Assembly (NCBI GenBank): GCA_944472155.2
Contig: OX235273.1
Coordinates: 83,198,793 to 83,262,792 of the forward strand
Length of the DNA stretch: 64,000 nt
From: Trichobilharzia szidati
Lineage: Eukaryota > Platyhelminthes > Trematoda > Strigeidida > Schistosomatidae
Direction of reading: 5' to 3'
Shown here: positions 36,538 through 49,319 of the stretch, piece after piece
Position numbering within the stretch: the stretch's first letter is position 1
How the letters are laid out: every line of letters begins with the position of its first letter
Translations under genes and position numbers: made by a program
Notes under the pieces: generated by a model
Told to the model about the DNA's origin: nothing
Databases searched by the model: none
The model's input: only the letters and a program-made list of their open reading frames with translations

Positions 36538-39500
36538 TCACAAACAATGATCATAGGTCGATTTCAATTTGAAGAAAAATGTTAATACATCAACTGCATC
36601 AGCCAGTCTAACTTCCTTCTCACTGAAATCGAATACAGTGTGAAATTTCCCAATGGAATCATCACTGAGGATCCAGTATTTATGCTTCAAGTTGTCATTA
36701 GCACAAAATGGTGATAAACACCTGGTGAACAACCAAATATAAGAAGGACAAACGTATCTGGATTTTTTGTTACAAAGTATGGCGAAAACAGAATAAGTGC
36801 TGATACAAAGTGAAGGCTAAAAACTAATTTTGAATTTATTTCTCCAGTTACCTGCAGTTGTATCGCTACCTGACACCAGTCAGTGGACCAAAGGAAATCA
36901 GAGAGTGTTAAGCGACCACTCCGTCGAAGTTTGTACCGACGGCCACGCCGGTGCATTGTTTCGATAAACAAAGCTGAAAATACATGGAATAGAATGGCTT
37001 TACACTTTTGTGGACATCAGGAGAATCATATTACTCTCATGATATAAGTGAGACAGGAACGAGAACAATAAATATTGTCTTCGGATGTCGTATGGTTCCA
37101 ATCTCTATGATGATGAGCAATAAATTGTTGCAAATAAGTCAGGACAGAAGTAGAATTCGGGCACTGTATCAGAATATAACCTTATAATATATGAGTTTTT
37201 CTGGTACAACACAATAATAATAATAACTGACTAACATTTTGAGCGCAATTTCCTGCTTATAATCACATCACTGTATTCATACAACCATCTTAATTGCCTT
37301 AAATAGCCTTACGCAATCCTGTTTTCACTGCAACATTCCATACCTCAGATATATGTGTTGTAACATTTCGGTTGTTCACGTTTCACTTTGATTCGATGAA
37401 CAAGAATAGATGTACAAAGAGGTAAGACGTTACTATGAATATGCGAGAATCCGTTATACAGAACTCGTGTTTTATTTGAAAAGCACTAATTTCGAATAAT
37501 ATTCAAGCAGTCTGACGTCTTTTGAGCTCAATATGTAGTATAAATGCACCTTATTTACCTTCTGTGTATTCATGCAAATGAAGCGCTCGAACCTCCTTTC
37601 ATGTGGAAAAGACATGTATTGCATTTAATAGGTGGATTCACCACCAGTATTCAGACAGTGTTTCGCGCCATAGTTTAATAGAATTTATCATGTGTCACAT
37701 AGTTGAAACAGTCATCTTGTTGTGGCACAATCAACATGTGAGTGTGGAGATCTACAGCGCTGGACACAGTTTGCAGATGAAATCGGGATAATCTAGCGTG
37801 AGTTACATTCACGAAATTTAGCCATTTATTGATCACTAGGGAGGAAATCGGTTCTGTCACACGGTGAAATATTTATTGTCAACAAAATCATTTTCAAGCA
37901 GTACAGTCGTGTTTATATAGGGCAAAAGGGCAGTGAGTGGCGCCACAAACTGCTCAGTCAATATACACATAATCAGAACAAAGCTGATTAACATGAATTT
38001 TAAGGGAGTAGATTAGAAGAGGATGAATTACAAAATCCTCGATAGAATATTAAATAAAAGAATCTCTATTCAATGTTTCATATTGGGCCGAGTGTTGCCA
38101 AATAATTAAAAGTTCAGTGACGACAGCCACAGAGGAGGCGAAGATGAAGTGAAATGGAATGAATTTAACTGGTAAAAGAAAATTTTCAAAAACGGTAACA
38201 AGAAACCTTAGTACAATCCAGATGATGTAAAGAGTTTATCAGTCCACTTTCGAATACATGGTTTGGTTTCTGTCCACACGTGGCTAGAGCATTTGCAGTG
38301 CAAAAGTGTAGTAAAGGTAAACTTACAGTGACCGAATTTAATCAGGCATATAACACTAAAGGAGAAACCGCTTCGGTCTAAATGATGTGATGGAAGACTT
38401 AGTCGTCCTACGCTGGACTTTCATATGCCAAAACGGCTGCTGTTTAACATTATCAAGTACAGAGAATAATGTGGAAGAGTAGGTGTGCTCCCACCTCAAC
38501 TCTACCCCCTTTAAACTCACATCAACTCATATCTCTATTCTAAACATGTGTATATTGGCTGATTAATTCTAAATGCCACTAAATATCATTTTCCGTAATG
38601 TGAAGACGATTACATAGCTTGGATTGATCTCATCCATCTATGTTTAACACTTATACTGAAGATGCGATTTTCAGACGCCACCGACAAACTTGTCAACAAA
38701 TTTAGTTTACACTGGAATTCTCCTCCGCACCAATATGATTAGATTTGAAACGAATGCTGTCTCGCTTGCATGGTATTCACACATAATAACGATGTCCAGT
38801 AGATTGATTAAGGTGTTTACGCCCAGATTTGTTTCTCAGGTCATTTATTTTAACCATCTTTTCATACAGTTCATCAAAATTACACTTGATTCCATAAGAG
38901 AGCACACCTACTTCGAAAAAGCAAATCTGTCAAATACAGTTAGTACCTGAATAAAAATCTCGTCAGAATAAGAAAATTTTCATATTAATGTTACCTTAAC
39001 TTTGCAATCCTTTACCTGCAGCACATATGTCCTCCACTTGAAGGTAAACTCAAAAGGTGGAAGGGTGTGTATATCATTACAGTTGATCACATAATCACCA
39101 GTGAGGCTGAGTGTGGCACCCAGTTGAGAATTGATTCTATTCACGATTTTACTAGGACCAAATATCAAGATTGTTCGAGTGTCAATGGTGTTTCACCGAA
39201 ATACTCCATTCCATTCATTTTAATGCTGTAATTCAATCTCTTCTAATCTACGTCCCCAAAAATCATGTCAGTAATACAATCTCCAGTTGGTTTCCATACC
39301 CACATTCATTGGCGTCACACAAATATTTCAAATTGTTTTGTTCAGAATATAGTCATATTAATTTTGACCTGCTTAACTCTAATGTAAGTAATCTATTTTT
39401 GCCCTAATGAAAATTGCTCATTCCCTGAGTGTCATTGTTTATTGGGTTGGAACGCTTGAAGGGCCGCCTAAATCATGTACCAATCAATTAACCAAGTTTG

Positions 39501-40921
39501 TATTGCATAGAAAAATTTACCTTATGCATACTTCGGAGAGGGTTTCCTGATTGCCTAATAGTAAACTATAAGGAAATTCCAACAACTTATTTCCCACTGC
39601 AAACTCACCGACTCAAGTAGAAAGAGAACACTGCATCCATCTCCTTGTTCTCAGCAGACATGTTTGGAACTACAGGAATATTCCCATATAGTGATATGTT
39701 TCGGTATGACATGCCAATTATTCCATCATATTGGTTAGTGAAGAAGTCAGCATTAAATATATTTGTCACTTGAGCAAATGCTTGATGGTGAATAACCAAA
39801 GAATTTATCTAAGGAGAGGTTTGATTTGGAAACACAAGTACCTGAATAGTGTCCATACTCCAAAACCCATAATAACTACTGTCCATGTAGTAGATCTCAA
39901 AATTTGTGCCATTTGGCTGATAAGTGGATGATTTTGAGCTATCGTAAAACCGAAGAACCCAACACAGAGCATCAATAGGCCAACAGTTTCTTGAAGGAAA
40001 CCATGTATCAATTGATCCAGTGTCGAATAAGACACGCAATTTTTGATGCGGAGTTCCCACCATCACTTCACCATAATACTGAAACTGAAAGATAATCACC
40101 TGTTAGTAATTTAATTGTCGACATAGTTTTAAAAGAGAGAAGATTTGTTAAACGTTTCACCTGTATCAATTGTTGTTGTAGAATGCTGTGAATGAACATT
40201 TCTGTGTACTGAATATACGGTCTCCGTGCTGAAGAAAACCACAGCTCAATGCACTTATTTGCTTCTGATTAATATACACAGCATGCGCATTTATGCAGGT
40301 GAATCTTCATAAAATCAGTGTTGGTAACAATAGTTGAAATTTATTTCATTCAGGCATTCAAACATAAAGTGTGATCTTATATTTAAACTTCACAACATGA
40401 AGCAAACAAAATAAAATTACAAGAGATTACTTGTTGAACAAAGAATATTCTTTCCAATAAATTCATCATTAGGTTGTTGGATTGTCAAGGTAATAGCAAA
40501 CGACTTTTGGAATTCTGATCTAAATGATTCTATGTTACCCTCTGTAAAGCAACTATTTTGTCAGTAGCAATCATTTTCTCACTACTATGGATATACAACT
40601 GCCGAACCTGATGATGAAGTTATTGAAAAGCACATTCTTTGTTCAGCAATCAGTCTTTTCAAATTTCGAATGGTACACTTCATCAATTAAAATAAAATTA
40701 AATGATCAATCCAGGTTACCTACATTTTCGTAATTCTTCAGTTGTTCGGCTACAGGTGTGCTGTCATCTTTCCATAAATTCATCCATAAGTTTTGTAATG
40801 ATTTTTGAAATATTTTCAAATAGCTTAATACACAGTCAGCCTTGCTTACTGGATGGAGCTGAACTCTAACACTCTCAGCATTCAGATGGTGCAGGCAAAT
40901 TGCAAATATGATTAGAATCAT
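36538..40921 (-). pseudogene. Gene C: divergent cathepsin D-like gene, exon 4 lost and second active site damaged
   Basis: Minus-strand exons: 40724-40921, 39842-40084, 39609-39808, 38995-39225 and about 36538-36740. An upstream in-frame ATG exists at 40945, but starting at 40921 gives the 66-codon exon 1 of the paralogues and a clean signal peptide (MILIIFAICLHHLNA). Exon 2 keeps FDTGSI, but the flap is YMDSS, more altered than in A, B or E. Intron 2 is only 33 bp. Nothing resembling exon 4 (GGEMVLGG..YFTGDF) lies between 39226 and 39608. Exon 5 is 231 bp instead of 241; a 10-bp loss shifts the frame just before the second site, where DTGTS has become DTRTI. Exon 6 keeps FHTVFDF but reads LSDD for LGDVF and ends in an unrelated tail. 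Almost certainly a pseudogene, or at most an inactive homologue. Confidence 0.8.
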
Positions 40922-41023
40922 TTGGATGAATTCAACGCACTCCATTCATTCATTTTATTTATCTTAGTTTTATCCTATTCGCACATTGTTCTGTCGACGC
41001 TCTTGTGCACACCAAATTAACAG

Positions 41024-41072
41024 TATATATGTTTATATATATATATATATACGAAGACATGAAATGATTGGC
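41024..41072 (-). promoter_or_regulatory. Gene C promoter-like region: CCAAT box and TA-rich tract
   Basis: On the minus strand GCCAATCA (41065-41072) is followed by a long TATATA tract (41024-41050), about 100 bp upstream of the ATG. The compact spacing seen in A, B and E is lost, in keeping with a decaying gene. Confidence 0.4.
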
Positions 41073-41099
41073 TACATCTAATGTAACATCTTTCTGTTT

Positions 41100-43405
41100 G
41101 TAGTTATTTGTGAAATATATGAGAGATTTCGTACAATTATATTCACGAGCTAGTAGTTGTCGATTCGGAGCGTCTTCGGAAATAATAAGATCTTTGGATT
41201 AGGCTTCTTGACATCACTTGTCTCAGATATAGATCCATAGGTGTATTGGAAAGTAACAGGAACAGAAACCACTCCCCTGTATATCATTCTCACTGGATTT
41301 TATTAATTCGAACGTTAATTCCAAATTTAATATGTTCAGACTATGTTCATATTTGATAGGTTGAAAAAATGAAAAACCGTATTGTTTTGTTTTTGCTTGG
41401 ATGGGAAATGTGAAAATATTTATATTCATGAATTATCGAACTATATTTAATGGATTCATTATGCAGCAGTCTGAATGCATTTGTCAACTTGTTCATGACA
41501 TATTTCTTCTAGCCTTTTGTGAATTCATGGTTTCCATTACAGAAGTAATCTGTGGAAACTTAACATTATTGAGACCTAAATCGCTTATGCTTTATGCCAT
41601 AAGTCAAATTCACAATTGTCAAATCAATTTGCAATTTTACAGTTGTGAATTCTATTTATGGTACCATCAGTTCGCCTAAGTAGCTAACCAGAAAGGGGAT
41701 GTTTTGAACTGATTCGTCTGTCTGAGCGGAGTCAAACCATGTGAGCTCATCTACAACCAGGGAGAAAAGTCCTACGTCATTCACTTCACTTTGATCTGGC
41801 TGGTGAGCACTACTTGTTGTTTGATGTGATCGGTGGAAAACCTCTCATCTCAGCTATTATTAGTACGTAGCATACCCCTTCGTTTGAGGGATATTTAACA
41901 TACATACATCAGTTAGAAGAAGATAATGACTCCGAGTATTAGCTTGAAATTAGACAGCATAGTTTAGGTAAACTTGTTGTTTCAGCTACTCCTAAAAACC
42001 CTTAACGATGTCTTTCTGTCTAAATAAACACCCTATTGTACTGACATGCTCGTAAAGACGAAATTTCTGATTGGTGATCATCGTGGTTTGATTGTTGCAG
42101 GTATATTATTACAAGATACTTCCAAATCATGACAAATATAAGCATGCTTTATGAATAAAAAATATATATACTGTATATGTATGACTGTCTTTTGAAAAGA
42201 TATCTGTTTTGCATAATTTCGTAATTCCCCTTAAATATTTATAAAAAGTATATTCTAGCGAACAGATATTTCCAATAAATTCGTCTTCAAGCTTTTCATT
42301 TAGAAATTAGCAAATATTTTAAATCAATAGTGGGTGAAGACCTAATTGGAGTTAAATGAGGGAATGTAATAAACTAGATAGAATTGACTCTTTGTATAAT
42401 ATGAGATTGAATGACATGCTGTCACTTTTGATAATGAATGCTGTCCCGTGTGCTGAGTGTAGTTGACCTCCACATTGATATGAAAGCAATAAACACATGT
42501 TTTGCTTTCTTGTTGCGATCATGCTCAGTCTTGCCAACATCCGCCATATGCCCTTTGGTTGAACTGACACTGTTCATCTCAGGTAAGTGAAGGAGATGAC
42601 TTTGTCTACGTTTCTCTCATAGGTGGTGACTAGTGCTTCATGTTTTCGGTTATTTATCTTCGGATGGACTCCGGATGGACTTTTACTCGAAATATAATGA
42701 TTTCTTATTTTCAACGAAATCATATTGGATAACCTTATATTTTATAGTGGACGCTGCGTCCATTTTACCACGTTAACGAAGTATTACATTTGATAATGAA
42801 CACAGATCATAAAAGATTCATTGTTACTTAAAAAAATTAAGTACGGAAACCAAAGATATTCACAATTAATTCAAAATTTCATCGTAGTGAAACCGAAAAT
42901 AATAGTGATTAGGAATTGGTAAAATTCTAATATTTGCAAAATATAGAATGAAGCTTTCAAGTTGACTCCGACAATCGTTTCAATATAAACAGAAGTGCGC
43001 GTTTCATGTTCTCAACCCGCTATTCATTATTGTCGACAAATGGACGAGGGAATAGATGTCCTGGATATGCAATAAGAGGTGGTTACGGGTGGGATCACTG
43101 AAGACAGATTATGAGGTAAATTCATATGAACTATATCCGGTGATGAAAAATAATTACCTGTGAATCGAAACTATTGATTGAACACAGGTTAGTAACTAGT
43201 GTCATGTGTCTAGTCTTCTATTTAGGGAAGATTGTATTCTATCAGTCACGTTCGCAATGTGGGTATCATTCTAGGTGGCTAGCCATCACCTTGAATCTCA
43301 GAAGGGATATGAGTTCCTTCACAACTGCAGATAGACTTTGTTGACGATTGTCAACTAGTACGAAACCTAGGTTCAAGGATTCCCGCCGATTGTCTCCAAC
43401 CATTT

Positions 43406-43407
<2 letters not shown>
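41100..43407. other. Intergenic between gene C and the RTE element
   Basis: A 92-codon plus frame at 41401-41679 has no recognised motif. A short block near 42440-42480 (GAGTGTAGT...CTCCACA) recurs near 51730-51765, suggesting fragments of an unidentified repeat. Confidence 0.4.

Positions 43408-43440
<33 letters not shown>
43408..43440 (-). repeat. (TGA)11 microsatellite tail of the RTE element
   Basis: Eleven perfect TCA units on the plus strand. The first unit on the element strand (43438-43440) is the stop codon. Confidence 0.9.
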
Positions 43441-46400
43441 GTCCCTTGACTTTCGTCGTGGGGGTGCTATGACAGTTCGCGCTATCAGTCTTCGCCATTC
43501 TTCTCGGTTTAATGCTATTTTCTGTAGCGTATCCAAGGGCATTTCAGTCCACTCTTTTATGTTGTCAAGCCAGCTCTTATTCGGTCGACCTCTCTTTCGT
43601 GCTCCTCCTACTGTGCCTTGTAGAATCGTTTTGGACAATGTGTCATGTCTTACCGTGTGGCCGAACCATTGTAGTTTCCGTTTCTTTACGATTGAAAGGA
43701 GTGGTTCCTGTTTTCCTGCCAGTCTATGGACCTGGTGTAAGACATATTCATTAGTTTTCCTTTCAAGGTAACTTATTCCTAGGATCCTTCTATAGCTTTT
43801 GTTTTCGAAGGCTTGTATTCTTCTTTCTGTCTCTGCATTCAGGGTCCAGCTCTCACATCCATATAGGAATACAGAGAGGACCAGTGACGAGTAGAGTTTC
43901 ATTTTTGCTGAGACGCTGATGCTGCTCTTCCATATTTTCCCTAACTTGGACATGGTGGCAGAGGCTAGGTTTAGTCGAATTTTCATTTCCTTAGTGGACC
44001 TTCCATCTTTTGTTAGGGTAGACCCAAGGTATTTGAAAGTTTCAACCTCTTCTAATACATGTCCATCAAGTCTGATATATCTATCTGAGTTGTTTCCTCC
44101 GTTAATGAGTATTTTGCTTTTTTCTGTGCTGATTTCCATGCCCACAGATTTGGTTGCAACATCAAGTCTTGAGGTGAGGTCCTGAACTTGATCAATGTTT
44201 TCCCCAATGAGGGCTATATCATCAGCAAATCTGAGGTTGGAAATTGGTCTTCCGTTTATGCTAAGTGTCGGTGTAAAGTCATGTAGGGTTTGTGTCATAA
44301 TATGTTCGAGGAATAAATTAAAGAGGACTGGTGAGAGAATGCACCCTTGGCGTACTCCTATAGTTGTTCTGAAGAACTCGCCAGTTTGATTATTTAGAGA
44401 TACTGCACTACTAGATTTGTTATATAAAGACTTAATAACCTCAATTATGTTTTTATCTATATTGTAGTTATTCATGACTTGCCATAAGCCTTCGTGCCAC
44501 ACACGGTCAAAGGCCTTCTTAAAATCGATAAAGTTGTGTACTAGCATTTTTTGGTGTTGTAGACATTTTTCGTTTAGTACCCTTATGTTAAAAATTTGTT
44601 CAGCAGTGCTTCTGCCCGGCCTGAATCCGGCCTGTTCTTCTGAGAGTATTTCCTCTACTTTCTTTTTGAGTCTGTTCAATATTACTTTCAGCATGACTTT
44701 ACTTGGGTGGCTGATTAAACTTATTGTTCTGTAGTTCTCGCACTGCTTTGCGTCCCCTTTCTTAAATATTGGAATGATTAGTGACTGAGTCCATTCTTTA
44801 GGCCATTCTTTTTCTTGCCAGATTTTTTGACAGGCTGCTTTCAGCCATTTAACTGTTTGTGGTCCACCATGTTTAATTAGTTCTGCCGGTATGTTGTCAA
44901 TTCCTGGTGATTTATCTCCCTTAAGTGATTTTATTGCTTCCTCTACTTCTGACTCTAGTATGGGTGAATCACCGATCTCCCTATTGTCCCAGCATGAATT
45001 GTTTATTAGGCTATAATTAGGGCTTATTTTATGATTGTAGAGTCCCTTACAGTATTCTGTCCACCTTCTAAGCATATCTGCCTCTTCTGTTAAGAGGGTG
45101 CCTTTACTATCCTCAATTACGGTTGCTCTATTCAGTTTCGTATTGGTCAGCTTACTCAGTGTTTCGAATGCTTTTTTATTGTTGCCTCCCCTTAAGCTAT
45201 TATCGATGATATTACATTGTTCAGTAATCCAGCCCTCTTTTGCTCTCTTCATTTTGGAGCGTATTTCTTTGTCTACTGTTCTATACTCTTCCCTGTACTG
45301 GGAATTAAGTCCTTTCTTCTTTTTTAGTTCTCTTCTTGTATCACACAGGTTTAAAATATCGTCTGTGACCCATGGTTTGATTTTCTTTCTTTTGTTACCC
45401 AGAACTTCTGTTGCTGATTCATGCAGCACTGTTTTAATGGTTTCAGTGAGTGAATCGATATTGTCGTGAATCAAGGTAAGTGCAGCGAACTTGCCCCCTG
45501 CATTCGCCTTAAACATTTCTGCTATGTTTGGGTCCCTAAGTTTCTCTAGATCATATCTGATTCGAGGGCTTATTTGTCTGCGGTTCTGTTTTAGTTTTAG
45601 TTTTATAGTCATTAAAACCATGTCATGATCGCTGCCTATGTCTGCTCCAGGAAAAGTTCTGGTTTTAGCCTTGTTAATGCTTGACTTGAATCTTGCTGGG
45701 AACAGAATGTAGTCTATCTGGCTATGTGTTTTGTTGTCAGGTGAGTGCCATGTTGTTTTCCTTGATGTCTTATGAGGGAACAGAGTGTTGGCCAGTGTGA
45801 GCTTGTGGCTGCTTGCAAATTCCAGCAGTCTTATTCCTCTCTCATTGGTTTCACCTAATCCAAAACGTCCAGCTGTGCCTGCCCATTGGTCATATGCATC
45901 TTCACCTACCTTAGCATTCCAGTCACCCATGACAATAAGAATGTCTTTTTTCGGAGCCTCATTAATACACTCCTCTAGTTCATCATACAAGCATTCTACT
46001 TCCTCGTCCTGGTATTCAGATGTAGGCGCATAAACTTGTATTATTGTTATGTTAAGTGGTTGAGCCCTAACTCGTAGAGAAATGATTCTATTGTTTACGG
46101 GTCTACAGCTTATTACAGAGTTAACTTGTTTTTTGTTTACGATGAAACCCACACCATGTTGGTGTTTCTCTTCGTCCCCACTGTACCATATCTTATGACC
46201 CTCTTCTGTAGTTGTTACTCCCGAGCCTGTCCACCTAACTTCTGATAAGCCTAGGATGGCCCATCGGTATTTACTGAGGTCATGGGTCAGTTCTTTTACT
46301 TTCCCACAGGCATAAAGCGTTCGAACATTCCATGTTCCTATGACTGTGTCAGCATTTGGGAGTTTTATTAGTCGGTGTGTCTCAGTAGCTAACTTATCAC

Positions 46401-46533
46401 TTCTGCCCTGTGACACGGCAGCAGAAAGCGCGGTCGTTGTTAAACCGGGCCCCGACCGATCCGGCATGGCGTTTACTGATATTGTTCTCATCATAGCATT
46501 ACACTGGGTTTGATAGGTCTTGGTGGCACCCAT
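43438..46533 (-). CDS. RTE endonuclease/reverse transcriptase, 1031 residues, intact
   Basis: Polyprotein for target-primed reverse transcription. N-terminal AP endonuclease: GTWNVRTL (about 66-73), SEVRW (97-101), GDWNAKVG (203-210), SQIDYILF (271-278) and SDHDM (301-305), all expected catalytic motifs. The central RT has FKKGDAKQCENYR, AGFRPGRST and GVRQGCILSP; the active site FADD is near residue 769. The C-terminus has YGCESWTL and RKRGRPNKSWLDNIKEW, typical of the clade. The stop TGA is the first unit of the tail repeat. The first ATG lies inside the 5'-most tandem repeat unit, so about 60 N-terminal residues precede the endonuclease; a later start (such as Met23) is possible. No frameshift or stop, so it could be active. 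Confidence 0.9.
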
Positions 46534-46920
46534 CTCCTATCCAAGACCGATTTTTCCTCAGGGTTGTCTCCCGAAGATGGACTGTCTTTCTGGACTTATG
46601 AGCTCCATCTGCCCAGTATTGGGTTTGATAGGTCTTGGTGGCACCCATCTCCTATCCAAGACCGATTTTTCCTCAGGGTTGTCTCCCGAAGATGGACTGT
46701 CTTTCAGGACTCATGAGCTCCATCTGCCCAGTATTGGGTTTGATAGGTCTTGGTGGCACCCATCTCCTATCCAAGACCGATTTTTCCTCAGGGTTGTCTC
46801 CCGAAGATGGACTGTCTTTCTGGACTTATGAGCTCCATCTGCCCAGTATTGTGTTTGATAGTTCCTGGTGAGAACTATCTCCTCTCCTAGAGCGATGTTC
46901 CCTAAGGGTTGTCTCCCTTA
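46506..46920 (-). repeat. 115-bp tandem repeats at the 5' end of the RTE element
   Basis: Units start at 46506, 46621, 46736 and 46851. The first three are almost identical; the fourth is partial and diverged. On the element strand every full unit contains ATGGGTGCCACCAAGACC, so each carries a potential start codon. Because 115 is not a multiple of three, only the innermost ATG (46533) is in frame with the ORF. This resembles promoter monomers of some LINEs. Confidence 0.85.
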
Positions 46921-48700
46921 CCATGTTACTGAAAACGGGTATAAAAGTGAGCTAAGATGAAAGTTTGACAATGAATAGTTCAGTACGTGAAGCAGCTGAA
47001 AAGGTACAGTTTGCTGCTCTCAGAGGACCTAAAGGCACTGTCTATTGAGAATGAAAAAGTATGCGGTTGGCAGAAGCGAAGGTGAGGAAAAACGGGCTCG
47101 AACTTGAAGTTATGCGCGAAAATAAGGGGGAAAAATCGATGAAAATCGGAAAAAAGAGGGATCCTAACTCTGCAGTCTTGTCAGATCCTCTCTAAAACCT
47201 AATCAAAATGTGCAGATAGGACTGAGTTTAGTTAAGAGAGACCAAAAGAAGCTGCACAGGTGGGAAGAGAGCGGAGCTATAGGGGCTCGAACTTGAGGAA
47301 AAACCAAAAATGACGAAAAATGGGGTGAACTACAGAAGAAAAGGCACCTTGTTTACACTTCGAAGAAAGAGAGGAAAGTACAAAGGGTATGGGTTAAGAT
47401 AGGGTCCAGGGGGTGAAGAATCGGGTGGCAAGGTCGTTGAGTGCCCAAACTTATTCTCAAGGTCACAGGGATTTTAGCAAGCGGGGGGCTATTTTACGAA
47501 GAAAATGGCTTCACAGCTCTTAAGGGAATGATGGGAGTTTGAGGCAAATTGGTCGCAGAAATCCGAAAAGATGAGAGAGATAATATCAAGATGGATTTAG
47601 GGTACAATGTCAAAGAGTGGGGATAAAAATTGGAAAAAACTGAAAAATGGGGTATGAAAAAGGCACTAATAGTACAAAAAGCTCTGCAGGGAATGAATGA
47701 CAGGGAACTAGTGGGTAAAAAATGTTTTTCGACTCACTAGATAGGATAAGGGAAATAAATAATAAGGACTGGGGGGGTGAATAACGGCCAAAGGGAAAAT
47801 CGACTGGTGAGTCGCGGGTACTTTTCAAGCCAGAGCGGTCAAAATACCAAGAAATGAGGGGTAGATTTGGGAAATGTACAAGAAACAGGTGTAAATTATA
47901 CATCAAACGAAAGGGTTCCACGAGCTGAAACTGATTATTACAGTTTCAGCGACAGAAATTGGAAGCAGAACGAATAAGGAGGAAAAATTCGTTGAAAACG
48001 GCTAGTTTATGACAGATAGCTATAAGTTAATAAGTGAGAATCTCTAAACGGAAGATTAAGTCGGCAAACTATGTATCAAAAGAACGCATTCAGTGAGTAG
48101 AAACACTATGTAAAAATTCAGGAAGAGAGAAGCAATTATTTCCGAGTACCAAGCAAAAATGTAAAGTTCAGAGAACAGGGCATAAGGGGGGTATTGGGTA
48201 ATTACCGAAATAGGTTAACTCAGGCTAAAAACATACGGTTTTCTCTATAAAAGGCACTATTCTAAGGAAAATAAACTATTTAAAACTAACAGAAGTAGTA
48301 ATAACAAATAATAGTCCTTATATCCGAGATGATAACACTAGCCTAGAACGCCAAATAGCCGAAAATATGGAGTTTGCAAAAAACCGAAAACCAATGAGTA
48401 AAAACCACTGAAAAAGTATTAACTAGTCAATAAATAACGAAAATCTTCGGGAAAATGCCAAGACTCAAAAAGAAATTAGTTGAAAAAAATTATGTACCGT
48501 CATTATTTAGTGTATCTAAAGTAAGTATTATGTATATAGGAGACACGAAATAAGACAAAGAAACAGAGTACGAAGGCCAGAAGTAGCAGATGGTGACTTG
48601 AAGATAAGTTGCACATAACTTCGCCATATAGAGGTATCAAATTCTAAACAACCATTCCTTCATCAAGTCTCTCGTCTTCTACCGTTATAATTGTTGTCGC
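46920..48700 (+). other. Purine-rich, strongly strand-asymmetric tract of about 1.7 kb
   Basis: The top strand is dominated by A and G with few pyrimidine runs, and no long frame is open on either strand. A TATAAAAG box occurs at about 46940. It leads into the Gypsy-like gag relic at 48713, so it may be the leader of that element; this is inference. Confidence 0.4.
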
Positions 48701-48712
48701 TGACTCTAGACA

Positions 48713-49110
48713 ATGAAGATTACATGGCGGGTTGCTTTCGAAGAAAATGACATCAGGAGCCTCTTGCGGGATTTCGAGGCCGTCAGTGAGTTGGTGGATG
48801 TCAATAATCCAACGGTGAAGGCGGTCGTGCTGGGGATGCTGCTGAGAGGTCCATGAAAGGCGGTGTACGACAGTGTAGAGCGGTCAGGTGAGAAGGAAGC
48901 CTGAAAGTTACTGGTTGGACGATTGCTGGCAGAGTTCAATAGCCCGGGGAACAGGCAGCTGGTGATGCAACAGTTCCGTGCCGCGAAGCTGGGACCAGAC
49001 GGAGACCCGCTAGTGTCGGCAGTGAAGCCAGCGAATCCATCTCCTCGCTATGTGATGTTTTTTATGCGGATGAACGTCTCTTTAAATACTATTGACAAAT
49101 CTTATCAATA
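48713..49110 (+). pseudogene. Ty3/Gypsy-like gag relic
   Basis: The frame starts at ATG 48713 and reads AFEENDIRSLLRDFEAVSEL, then VKAVVLGMLLRGP, a stop, KAVYDSVERSGEKEA, a stop, and LLAEFNSPGNRQLVMQQF with FRAAKLGPDGDPL. This is the capsid-like layout of schistosome Gypsy-type gag. The two in-frame stops and the absence of pol mark it as dead. Its GC content is clearly above that of the neighbourhood. Confidence 0.65.
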
Positions 49111-49319
49111 GCCCACGCCACAAAACAACATTCAGAGTCATAAACAGTTTTTTTTAAGTTACCACTAATTGTATACATAACTTGTAATACGTTTATCTAC
49201 AAACTATACATCAGTACAACCAGAAAAAGCAGCATGAGAATACGTACGTACCAAACAATATAAACTATGGAAGGATGATCAGTGCAAATGGACTTCCATT
49301 AGTGAATCCTTACTTTTAA

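Larger units (their letters stand above)
43408..46920 (-). mobile_element. RTE-clade non-LTR retrotransposon, nearly full length
   Basis: Minus-strand element with three and a part 115-bp tandem repeats at its 5' end (46506-46920), one long ORF (43438-46533), and an 11-unit TGA tail (43408-43440). There is no 3' untranslated region between ORF and tail. Single ORF, endonuclease plus reverse transcriptase, and a microsatellite tail are hallmarks of RTE elements, which include schistosome SR2. The intact ORF indicates recent insertion. Confidence 0.85.

Noticed and set aside
40922..40945. Upstream ATG of gene C exon 1
   Set aside because: Using 40921 gives the same 66-codon exon 1 as A, B and E and a proper signal peptide start; the upstream one adds polar residues before the hydrophobic core.
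43438..46533. Plus-strand frames of 60-120 codons inside the RTE region
   Set aside because: All are shadows of the intact 1031-codon minus-strand ORF.
46510..46871. Overlapping plus-strand ORFs with repeated peptide over the 115-bp repeats
   Set aside because: They are by-products of the tandem array on the non-coding strand of the RTE element; no family motif and no promoter.
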